A stretch of 64,000 nt of DNA from Deltaproteobacteria bacterium (GTDB lineage Bacteria > UBA10199 > JACPAL01 > GCA-016699445). Position 1 is the stretch's first letter. Each line of letters begins with the position of its first letter. A model generated the notes under the pieces. The model saw nothing but the letters and a program-made list of their open reading frames with translations, searched no databases and was not told the DNA's origin. Location: NCBI GenBank assembly GCA_016699445.1, contig CP064976.1:1-64000 (forward strand), in the 5' to 3' direction. The translations under genes and the position numbers were made by a program. Shown here in pieces: positions 49,022 through 56,225 of the stretch.

Positions 49022-49339
49022 TTAGAGCTTTAAATCTAGATCTATAGGGTTGGCTGGACTTGAATTATTTTCGAGTTCATTTATTAGTCGATAATATAAC
49101 TTCTTTAATTTAGGTTCTCTTTTTATTTTATAACTAGCTTTGTCTTCTAACGCTTCCCAGCAATTTCTAATTAAACTAAAAGGATCTTCGATTTTCTCTT
49201 CATTTCCCCACCAATCAGGCATCTGAAGCAAAATCTCTACAAGAGAACATTTTACTTTATCGTTCTCAGTTAAGATATAATTACCGGCTTCACTTAATAA
49301 AAGTTTAACTATTAATGGGAATAAAAATGAAATCATCAC
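49022..49339 (-). CDS. Hypothetical protein, 105 residues, next to transposon end
   Basis: A short acidic helical protein with MPDWWGNEEKIEDPFSLIRN and a Lys-rich C-terminal helix KIKREPKLKKLYYRLINELE. No family recognised; the composition is like small immunity proteins, but nothing supports that function directly. Its start lies only about 22 bp from the transposon inverted repeat, so the natural N-terminus may have been cut off by the insertion. Confidence 0.4.
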   Translation of the reverse strand: MMISFLFPLIVKLLLSEAGNYILTENDKVKCSLVEILLQMPDWWGNEEKIEDPFSLIRNCWEALEDKASYKIKREPKLKKLYYRLINELENNSSPANPIDLDLKL

Positions 49340-49361
49340 TAAGTACTCATTAATAGGAAAC

Positions 49362-50394
49362 GGGGTCAGGCAAATATATTAATATATCTTTTTCTTTCCC
49401 TTTATAATTTCCTGACAAATACTTTCCATCTCTCTATTCAATTCGGGCTCATGCTTTATACGTTCCGCCATTCGCCTCACTCCTATACTAAAACTAATAG
49501 CCTCCCTCCCAAATCTCTGAGCAACACTCCCATAGGTCATCCCAACCAACTCTTTTGCAATATATCCGATCCTATGCCTTACGTCTGCGGCTCTCCTGCC
49601 ACGATCAAATCGACTAAGCTCATCTTCCTTTATTTTAAATCTCCGACACAGGGCTTCAACGATTTCCTGCTGAGTAATCTGGTAGTAAACTTTTTCCTCT
49701 TGAGACTTCATAGGCAATGTCTCTATAAAATCATCCGATCCCAGCACCGTCTGAAGCTTCACCTCATATAAATCTTCTCGAGACTTCTCCGTCACACGCT
49801 CCATCACAAACTTACGAAATCCTATTCTAGCCGCACTTTTATTCCTCCCAAAGTGTTCTAATACAAAATCAGTGACCAGCATCGTCTCCTTTCGACTTCC
49901 CAAGTATACAGGATAACTGCTCCAACGATACTCTTCAGGCTTCTTTACCAATTTAGCCCGCACAGGATTGAGATGAATATAGCGAACCAACTCAATCAGA
50001 TAATTTTCTTTATCACACAAGATAGCTTTATACCGTCCTTGAAATAAATGGCCCACAGTCTTGTACTTCCTGTTGAAATACTGAGTGTAGGTAAACTGTA
50101 ATCCCTGCATTGTTTTGGAAAGAGGGATTGATCCAACTTCAATTAGGAGATGAACGTGATTCGGCATCAGTACATAGGCATGGAGAATAAATTTGTGGAG
50201 AGATTGGTAATGAGCCAATTGAACTTGATATTTCTGATAATCAGCTTCGTTTCGAAAAACGTTTTGACGCTGATTTCCCCTGACAATCACGTGATAAAAA
50301 GCGCCTGTAAAATGAAGTCGAGGTGGACGAGCCATCAACGGCACCTATCATCGCAAAGATGATCGTCAATATATTAATATATTTGCCTGACCCC
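49362..50394 (-). mobile_element. REP-associated tyrosine transposase element with 26-bp inverted ends
   Basis: The element is bounded by perfect 26-bp inverted repeats at 49362-49387 and 50369-50394, beginning GGGGTCAGGCAAATATAT. The ends are themselves partly palindromic (ATATTAATAT), able to form the hairpins recognised by Y1 transposases. The only gene is the transposase. No target-site duplication is visible, as expected for Y1 enzymes. The right end abuts the truncated kinase fragment. Confidence 0.85.
49379..50344 (-). CDS. Y1/REP-associated transposase (RAYT)
   Basis: The 321-residue protein has the Y1_Tnp fold: FYHVIVRGNQRQNVF, the metal-binding HUH motif LMPNHVHLLIEVG, GHLFQGRYKAILCDKENYL and LIELVRYIHLNPVRAKLV with the nucleophilic Tyr nearby. 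The C-terminal 90 residues resemble a DnaA-C/HTH domain (RRAADVRHRIGYIAKELVG), often fused in this group. Its TAA lies inside the left inverted repeat. The frame is intact, so the element may still be active. Confidence 0.92.
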   Translation of the reverse strand: MPLMARPPRLHFTGAFYHVIVRGNQRQNVFRNEADYQKYQVQLAHYQSLHKFILHAYVLMPNHVHLLIEVGSIPLSKTMQGLQFTYTQYFNRKYKTVGHLFQGRYKAILCDKENYLIELVRYIHLNPVRAKLVKKPEEYRWSSYPVYLGSRKETMLVTDFVLEHFGRNKSAARIGFRKFVMERVTEKSREDLYEVKLQTVLGSDDFIETLPMKSQEEKVYYQITQQEIVEALCRRFKIKEDELSRFDRGRRAADVRHRIGYIAKELVGMTYGSVAQRFGREAISFSIGVRRMAERIKHEPELNREMESICQEIIKGKKKIY

Positions 50395-50399
50395 ATTTA

Positions 50400-50632
50400 C
50401 TCAAGAGCTGAAGATCGGCAAACTGTTTTAAGAGAATATTTAAAAAATCAGTCTCAATCACCACTTCCTGAGCTCATAGATCAACTTGTCAGAAAAGCCT
50501 TATCAACAGATCCTGACAAGAGATTTCAGTCAGTAAATGACTTAAAGCTCGCCCTGTACTAATCATTCTTGAAGCTTTTTATAGTGTATCGAAACTTTTT
50601 CAAAAAATATTGCTTTAAATTTTCAGACTAAA
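50400..50632 (+). pseudogene. 3' fragment of a second kinase-like gene copy
   Basis: This matches 42957-43190 almost exactly: the last 54 codons of the kinase-like gene (SRAEDRQTVLREYLKNQSQS and PLPELIDQLVRKALSTDPDK) to the stop at 50562, and about 70 bp of downstream sequence. At the position of the premature TGA in the first copy it has TCA. It begins six bases after the transposon end. There is no start or kinase core. Confidence 0.9.
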
Positions 50633-50650
50633 TTCCGCAGTTGATTTTTC

Positions 50651-50735
50651 CTGAGTGTCATCGCGAGCCCGAAGGGCGTGGCGATCTCACGATAATCGCC
50701 GGGAGATTGCTTCTCCGCGCTCTGGGGGAACGCAA
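50651..50735. repeat. Dispersed palindromic repeat of the GTCATTGCGAG type
   Basis: A GC-rich stretch beginning GTGTCATCGCGAGCCCGAAG and containing GCGATCTC and, inverted, GAGATTGC. It is much richer in GC than its flanks. This is the form of a widespread intergenic repeat seen in many bacteria and metagenomic genomes. It can fold into an imperfect hairpin between two convergent genes. Only one copy lies in this window. Confidence 0.6.
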
Positions 50736-50748
50736 TAATATAACTCTA

Positions 50749-51561
50749 CTAATATTTTTCGAATAAATTTTGGCTACAAGCATCAGGATTAGAATTTTCG
50801 CAAACCTCTTCCCAAACAACTTTCCGCTCAGGAAATTGAATTAATCGAGCTCTTACTTTATCACCTTTTATATTTTTAAAATCAAAAACGTATCCTTGAG
50901 AAAATCCTGACTTTAAATAATTAAGATCATCACTTTGATAAACATAATCGAGTATTTGATAATTTCCTAAGCTCTTATCATTCTCCATTTTTTCAAGAAA
51001 ACTTTTGGCGATATTTAAAGCGGGATGATCCCCAGCCTGGTATCGAACAACATAGACACTTTGAGTTTGTAGTAATTTATTTCTAAGACTCACCACCTTA
51101 CCTTCAGTGGTTTTCACTTCATCTTTTAAAGAAAGTGTTGCAGGCGTAGTATTTGATGCTGTTTCAGGAGAAGTTGTAGAAACAGTACTTGTTCCACTTA
51201 ATTTCTGAAGTTGAACACTAACCTCACCAGGTTTTAACTTATACATCGAACCTGTTCCAGCATCGACGCCTAACCCAATCAGACCTCCAAACCCAATATT
51301 ACCCCATACCCAACCACTTACTTTGCGTTCCAGCCTAATCTCCTGAGGTTGATATCCCTCATGACTGATCGTCACAAAATGGCCCTCTTTTCTTTTTAGA
51401 TCTACCTTCACAGGCGTCTTTCCCTGACTTGTACCATCCACAATGACTTGTGAATCAGAAGGCTGACTTGAAATCAAAACGTTTTGTTTGCGGCCATGAA
51501 TGATCGTGGCACAACCCGTCATCAAAATAGATATAACAATAACACTGATAATTTTTTTCAT
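50749..51561 (-). CDS. Family C lipoprotein C2: PEGA domain plus novel C-domain
   Basis: Signal peptide with lipobox MTGC (Cys 17). Residues about 28-75 are a PEGA domain (SQPSDSQVIVDGTSQGKTPV; VTISHEGYQPQEIRL), a surface beta-module of about 70 residues. A Gly-rich hydrophobic hairpin (NIGFGGLIGLGVDAG) and a Thr/Ser linker follow. The last 110 residues are homologous to the N-domain of C1: SVYVVRYQAGDHPAL, YVYQSDDLNYLKSGFSQGY, VFDFKNI and FPERKVVWEEVC. It is 28 bp downstream of B2 in the L3 operon and converges on the kinase fragment. Confidence 0.75.
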   Translation of the reverse strand: MKKIISVIVISILMTGCATIIHGRKQNVLISSQPSDSQVIVDGTSQGKTPVKVDLKRKEGHFVTISHEGYQPQEIRLERKVSGWVWGNIGFGGLIGLGVDAGTGSMYKLKPGEVSVQLQKLSGTSTVSTTSPETASNTTPATLSLKDEVKTTEGKVVSLRNKLLQTQSVYVVRYQAGDHPALNIAKSFLEKMENDKSLGNYQILDYVYQSDDLNYLKSGFSQGYVFDFKNIKGDKVRARLIQFPERKVVWEEVCENSNPDACSQNLFEKY

Positions 51562-51588
51562 ATTTTCCTTTAGTTTTTAAAGTGAGGT

Positions 51589-53676
51589 CTAAGGTGTGGT
51601 GACACAAGTGGGTGTTGTTGTAGGAGCCACAAAAGAACCCGTTCCCTTTTCAAACACGAGATGTTCAGATTTATGAAGATTACTGGAATAATCATCCGCA
51701 TAAAATTCAAGAAAGAAAGCGTTTGTAGAAACAATTAGATCCAATAAGGGCGCTGTATTGGTAGAGCCGTAGGCTGTTGACGCTAGTGCTGAAGCATCTC
51801 TTGCAATACGTAAGGACCATGATTGTGAGTTGTTGCAACGGTAACACCCTGATCTGACCTGATAATAGAATGTCTCACCACCCACTCCACTACGGAAAAT
51901 TTGTAAAGTGCCATTTCCATTAAAAACAATACGATCAAAAATGGGCACTGAAATAGTTGGTGAAAAATAAACATCACCAGCAGGTCGCAATGTTTTAAAA
52001 TAAGACCCTAAATTCCAAACTCCAACCAAAGACGCTGCAGGACAGCCCACAAGACGCGTCCCTTCGCAAATGCCATCCTCCTGACTAAGCTCGCTGTATT
52101 GAGTAGAATATTTTCGACCTAAAACAATTGAATTTCCATCGGCGTTTCTTAAGGAGAGATATGGAGGAACAGACGTATACGTAAAAGACTGGGTCACAGG
52201 AGATGATAATGACGAATAATCATAACGTGTAAATTGAAATGAAGCATGACTCGTATCAGTTGTCAGGGTTCCAAAGAGAGTCACCGGTTGTTCTTGATGA
52301 CCACTCACGTAATAGGAATCTGTCGGATTTTGTAAATACTTCCATTGAAACGACAAAGGTGATGTTGTGGATGATGAAAACTCACCATATCCATCGAAGT
52401 CGATTCAATGGTTGGAAAAAGATAATACCATTGCCCTTTAAATATTTCCTGAGCACAGGCTGTCGTCGCCGTCATACTAGGCAAGGCATAGTCTGTCAGA
52501 GTACATTTCTCATCACGACGATAATCATTTTCTAAAAAACTCGAATCACTTCCACTCTGCATAAAAGTATAAACAGGAGCTCCTGAAAAAGTGAGCTGCA
52601 ATGTATTTGTCGAAATATTGATGGATGCTTCTACCGTCTGACCTGCAGGCAAAAGAGAAATCAGGCTTCCTGAATCAACCACAAAACGAATCCGATCTGA
52701 GGCGATCACTTCATAGGTACCCGAAGCAGTTTGTCCATTGCCAAAATTAGCATAAAAAAAGCCTCATAGGTTCAAATCGAATGTAGGGAGAGTTATAGCT
52801 CGTACTTTCAGTCCACATCCCAATCAATTTCTCATGAGTCATGCAGTAAGTCCCTTGGGACTGTGTCGCATTGATTAAATTTGGAAATTGATAAGAACCA
52901 CCACTACCCCCACCCCCAATTCCTGGAGATTGACTAAAACTAAATGGAACATCTGTATTTCCCCCACTCCCTGAAGAAGAATCAGCTGCAACTGTCACCC
53001 CACAAAGTGTCGCTGGAAAACGACAAGATTGTGCCAGTATGGCACAGCTCACCGTGTTTAAATCTAAATTAGAAATCTGACAATCATAGGCCCCAGAGCC
53101 TACATCAAATGTCATGATTCCATTGGCGTAGTCATGACCACCAGATGTTGAAAAAGTGACATTTCCAGATTCACGGATGGAAGTAGCACCACAAAGACTA
53201 TTTAAAGACATTTGAAGTGATATTGAAGAAGTCGCTGATTGAGGGGCACTCATACTCATCGTTCCAGAAAGAGTACAACTCCGCGTATCACGACGTGCAG
53301 AAACATTATTATAAGTAAATACAACTTGAGAACTACTTGCTTGGTACGAAACGTTCCCATTCACGACCAAATCAGTCGTAGCATTATAAGAGCCCCCTTC
53401 AAAGTTGACACAATTAACATCCGTGACACTTCCGGACGTAGCACTGACACTAAAATTCTCCACACCCTGATCACAACTCAAAGACCCTGTAGGTGTCGAA
53501 GACGGATCCATATTGGCACTACTGTCTGCAGAGCCAATACTTGTCTGAAGAGTATCCAAAATACGTTGTTGTTGCGCTGGAGTCAGATTGGCACTCCTGA
53601 GACCACTCCCTGAGCCACAGGAAATATGCGTCAAGGCAGCACTAAAGACAAACATCATAAGATAAATTTTCTTCAT
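51589..53676 (-). pseudogene. Family B lipoprotein B2 (two frameshifts)
   Basis: Signal peptide with lipobox ISCG, then the N-terminal domain shared with B1 (to about codon 229, GVTV), a Gly/Ser linker (GGGGSGGSYQF) and a long beta-type C-terminal part not found in B1. The frame breaks at a run of seven T near 52755 (FEPMRLF; six T would give YANFGNG) and again near 52385. Corrected, it is a protein of about 690 residues ending PTTTPTCVTTP. The second half contains YLSLRNADGNSIVLG and CEGTRLVGCPAASLVGVWNL. It is the first gene under module L3, with C2 following. Confidence 0.65.
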
Positions 53677-53916
53677 AAACCCCTCTTTTAAAGATCCACT
53701 ATTATCGACTCATATACACGAATGGTTGCGATCTTTTTTTACAATTAATTTTAATGATTCACTTCTCGAAGAAACGTCCCGGAACAAATGAGGTTGCGGC
53801 TTTATGTTTTCATTCACACTCAAGTCAAAACAAAAGTGAGTTTCAGCTAATATTAATGCAGTTTGGATGAGTTTTTATCCAAAAACAGGTGAGTAATAGC
53901 TAATTTTAATGTGACT
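52990..53916 (-). repeat. 0.92-kb direct repeat, copy 2 (promoter L3 plus B2 N-terminus)
   Basis: Partner of 47090-48013. It includes the whole L3 module, the leader and 229 codons of B2. Copy 2 keeps the reading frame open through the shared part whereas copy 1 does not, so copy 2 is the better reference for the ancestral sequence. Confidence 0.9.
53768..53916 (-). promoter_or_regulatory. Promoter module L3 (upstream of B2-C2)
   Basis: Direct repeats at 53889-53910 and 53836-53857 (53 bp apart), inverted repeat TTTGGAT (53862-53868) / ATCCAAA (53877-53883) midway, TTGACT at 53823-53828, 16-bp spacer, CATAAA at 53801-53806. The proximal repeat ends 7 bp from the -35 box, a good position for an activator touching RNA polymerase. 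A GGGACG sequence and an CTTCTCGAAG palindrome lie in the leader. Confidence 0.65.
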
Positions 53917-53995
53917 TTTGAGACGTTAAAATCGTTTCAATGTTTTAGCCTTACTCAGATGTTTATGAAGTTATAAATTGATTTCAAAACAATTG

Positions 53996-54014
53996 AGATA
54001 TACATTGTATATCT
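53996..54014. promoter_or_regulatory. Palindromic operator upstream of mazEF
   Basis: A perfect palindrome AGATATACATTGTATATCT with a one-base centre lies 21 bp before the mazE start. MazE-type antitoxins with AbrB folds bind such sequences to repress their operon. An AGGGAG ribosome-binding site follows. Confidence 0.7.
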
Positions 54015-54035
54015 ATTTATATAGGGAGAAAATTT

Positions 54036-54314
54036 ATGGAAATTGCACTTTCGAGTTGGGGTAATAGCTTAGGGCTTAGAATCCCAAAGGCTATTGCAGA
54101 TCTTTTTAATTTCAAAAGCGGCTCTAAACTTCGCATGGAGTTATCTGATAAAAAAATCATTTTATCAGCGATTGATTCTGACGGTCCTGATGAACTTAAA
54201 AAAATGTCTACAAATATTGATCTCAAAAAAATGACCTCTAAGGTCACCTCGAAAAATAAACATCACCTTCAAGATTGGGCAGACGACGAAATTAAAGGAA
54301 AAGAGATCTGGTGA
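54036..54314 (+). CDS. mazE: MazE-type AbrB-fold antitoxin
   Basis: The N-terminal AbrB/MazE DNA-binding fold is clear in MEIALSSWGNSLGLRIPKAI and KSGSKLRMELSDKKIIL. The 92-residue length and the acidic/Trp-containing tail (HHLQDWADDEIKGKEIW), which normally docks on MazF, fit an antitoxin. It overlaps the following mazF start by one base. Frame intact, unlike higBA. Confidence 0.9.
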   Translation: MEIALSSWGNSLGLRIPKAIADLFNFKSGSKLRMELSDKKIILSAIDSDGPDELKKMSTNIDLKKMTSKVTSKNKHHLQDWADDEIKGKEIW

Positions 54315-54646
54315 TGAAAAAATATATTCCCCAAAAAGGCGACGTCATCTGGCTGAACTTTTCACCACAATCAGGAAGAGAGCAACGTGGGCGAAGACCT
54401 GCCCTGGTTGTTTCATCAACGCTCTACAATAAAACAGGCCTTCTATTAGCCTGCCCTATCACAAGCAAAATCAAAGGTTATCCTTTTGAAATAAAAATAA
54501 GTGCAGGACCTATCCAAGGGGCTGTTCTTTCCGATCATGTTAAAAATCAAGATTGGCAAACACGAGAAGCCAAATTTATAGCAAAAGCCCCCACTGAAGT
54601 ACTCAACCAAACTCAGCAAATCATTGCAGCGTTACTGACTCATTAG
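54314..54646 (+). CDS. mazF: MazF-type endoribonuclease toxin
   Basis: MazF cleaves RNA at short specific sequences. The product shows the family pattern: IPQKGDVIWLNFSPQSGREQ, RRPALVVSSTLYN, LLLACPITSKIKGYPFEI and GAVLSDHVKNQDWQTREA, ending with a helix. The Arg and Ser/Thr of the active site are present. ATG 54314 overlaps the mazE TGA; a GTG three bases upstream is an alternative start. Length of 110 is normal. Confidence 0.93.
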   Translation: MKKYIPQKGDVIWLNFSPQSGREQRGRRPALVVSSTLYNKTGLLLACPITSKIKGYPFEIKISAGPIQGAVLSDHVKNQDWQTREAKFIAKAPTEVLNQTQQIIAALLTH

Positions 54647-54709
54647 TGATTTAAACACCTTTATTCCAGGGACATGTATGGAGCCGGAATTACTATAATT
54701 AAAAGACAG

Positions 54710-54877
54710 TTATAACCAAGGATGTTTTTCAAGAGACCAAATCGCTAATATTGATGGTAGCATTAAGAATATAGGCTCGCGATAATCAGTTATGTGCTGC
54801 TGAATACGATTCATTAACATAAAAACAAAAATCGAATTAATAACTACTATGGCGATGACGATAAGTTTGTGTTTCAT
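54710..54877 (-). CDS. Possible small two-helix membrane protein
   Basis: From the ATG at 54877 the 55-residue product reads KHKLIVIAIVVINSIFVFML, a polar loop (NRIQQHITDYREP), then IFLMLPSILAIWSL. This is a plausible two-helix protein. No family and no clear ribosome-binding site. It lies between mazF and the OmpA-like gene. Confidence 0.35.
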   Translation of the reverse strand: MKHKLIVIAIVVINSIFVFMLMNRIQQHITDYREPIFLMLPSILAIWSLEKHPWL

Positions 54878-54932
54878 GTTTAAGATATTTGAATTCATTG
54901 ACAGAGCTTATAAAAATAAATTTACGAAAACT

Positions 54933-56225
54933 TTATTTAACTTCTTCATAAATATCGACCCGACGATCTTTCCAATAATCTTTGAAATCACGTCTCACGC
55001 GTCTTGCTTCATGATCGCCATAAGATTCCGTATGGATTTCATCTGCAGGAATTCCCATCTTGACTAGAGTTTGCTTCACGACATCCGCTCTTTTTTGTGC
55101 AAGCCCTTCATTATAATGACTATCCCCCATGGCATCGGCATAACCTGCTGAAATGACGATGGACGATGTGGACTTCGCTTTTTTACTATGGGTTCGACGC
55201 CAACTATCGGCAATAGACTTTAGCGTTTTCAAGTGACGCGGTTGAAACATAAACTCGTCGAATCGAAAATAAACTGTTCCGACCAAAGCTTTAGGAGCCC
55301 ACACCTTTCCTTTCTTACCAGAAGATCCAAAATTGGCTCCTACGCTTAAAGCCACTCGTGCATCAGGTGCGCCGAATGCATTGATGAGTTTCGTACCAGT
55401 AGAAATCGAAACGGTGTAATGATTCTTAACTTTTTTTGAAACTCCGGCCCTAACTTCGATCGGAGAATGTGATACGCTGAAATCATCTATTCCAGTGCTT
55501 CCCTCTGCTTCAGCCATCACTTTGAGGTCATGAGGCAAGGAAAGTGATAGACCCAAACCATAAGTCCATTCATCATCAAAAAGAGTCCCTAGTACTTGCG
55601 TTTGATTAACGGTACGATAACCCGTGTTTGCGACAAAATAAAAATGTCCAAAAGATTTATCTAACACCAAACGTGTTTCATAGGATCCTTCACCGCCTCC
55701 ACCGACAAAATTTTTCTGAGAGCCTGTCGGGAAGGCATTGCGAAAGACAACCGCAACACCAAGACGATCCTCAATGCGTTCTAAAATCTGAAATTTCAGA
55801 TCCAAGCGCACATCCCCCAACGCAGATCCGGAATAAGAGCTAAGTACGGAACAATTGAAAGTATCGCAACGCGTCCCTCCTTGATAGAAGAGAACAGGAA
55901 CATTAAGACCTACAGATAAAAAAGGTGTGAGCCTCATCGCCGATTGAAAAGAACCCATGACGCGATCCGCTGAAAGATCAGTCACCGTATTAGAACGGCT
56001 AGGATTCACAATCGACAAAGGACGGCGCGCATAGTCCAGGAAAAAACCTGAGTAGAATCCCCCTAAAGCTTGTGAACCTTCCAATCCAATCAAGCCATTC
56101 CCATCGACGGGAGGTCTTAGCGTCTGCCCGTTTATACCCGTCAATCCCGTGTCAGAAGCCAAGACGCTCCAAGACAGAAAAATCGCGCAAAGAATAAAAA
56201 AGGATTTTAAGGAATCAATGCGCAT
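54933..56225 (-). CDS. OmpA-family outer-membrane protein
   Basis: A signal peptide (SFFILCAIFLSWSVLAS) leads into about 270 residues of beta-barrel-like sequence (YSGFFLDYARRPL; FLSVGLNVPVLFYQGG; YGLGLSLSLPHDLKVMAEAE). The C-terminal OmpA peptidoglycan-binding domain has VYFRFDEFMFQPRHLKTLKS, ISAGYADAMGDSHYNEGLAQ, KRADVVKQTLVKMG and a final RRVDIYEE. Such proteins tie the outer membrane to peptidoglycan. The start overlaps the end of the giant protein gene by 19 bp, so the two are co-transcribed and probably work together at the cell surface. Confidence 0.87.
   Translation of the reverse strand: MRIDSLKSFFILCAIFLSWSVLASDTGLTGINGQTLRPPVDGNGLIGLEGSQALGGFYSGFFLDYARRPLSIVNPSRSNTVTDLSADRVMGSFQSAMRLTPFLSVGLNVPVLFYQGGTRCDTFNCSVLSSYSGSALGDVRLDLKFQILERIEDRLGVAVVFRNAFPTGSQKNFVGGGGEGSYETRLVLDKSFGHFYFVANTGYRTVNQTQVLGTLFDDEWTYGLGLSLSLPHDLKVMAEAEGSTGIDDFSVSHSPIEVRAGVSKKVKNHYTVSISTGTKLINAFGAPDARVALSVGANFGSSGKKGKVWAPKALVGTVYFRFDEFMFQPRHLKTLKSIADSWRRTHSKKAKSTSSIVISAGYADAMGDSHYNEGLAQKRADVVKQTLVKMGIPADEIHTESYGDHEARRVRRDFKDYWKDRRVDIYEEVK

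Noticed and set aside
49022..49339. Immunity protein of a toxin system
   Set aside because: No toxin gene lies next to it and no family motif is visible; kept only as hypothetical.
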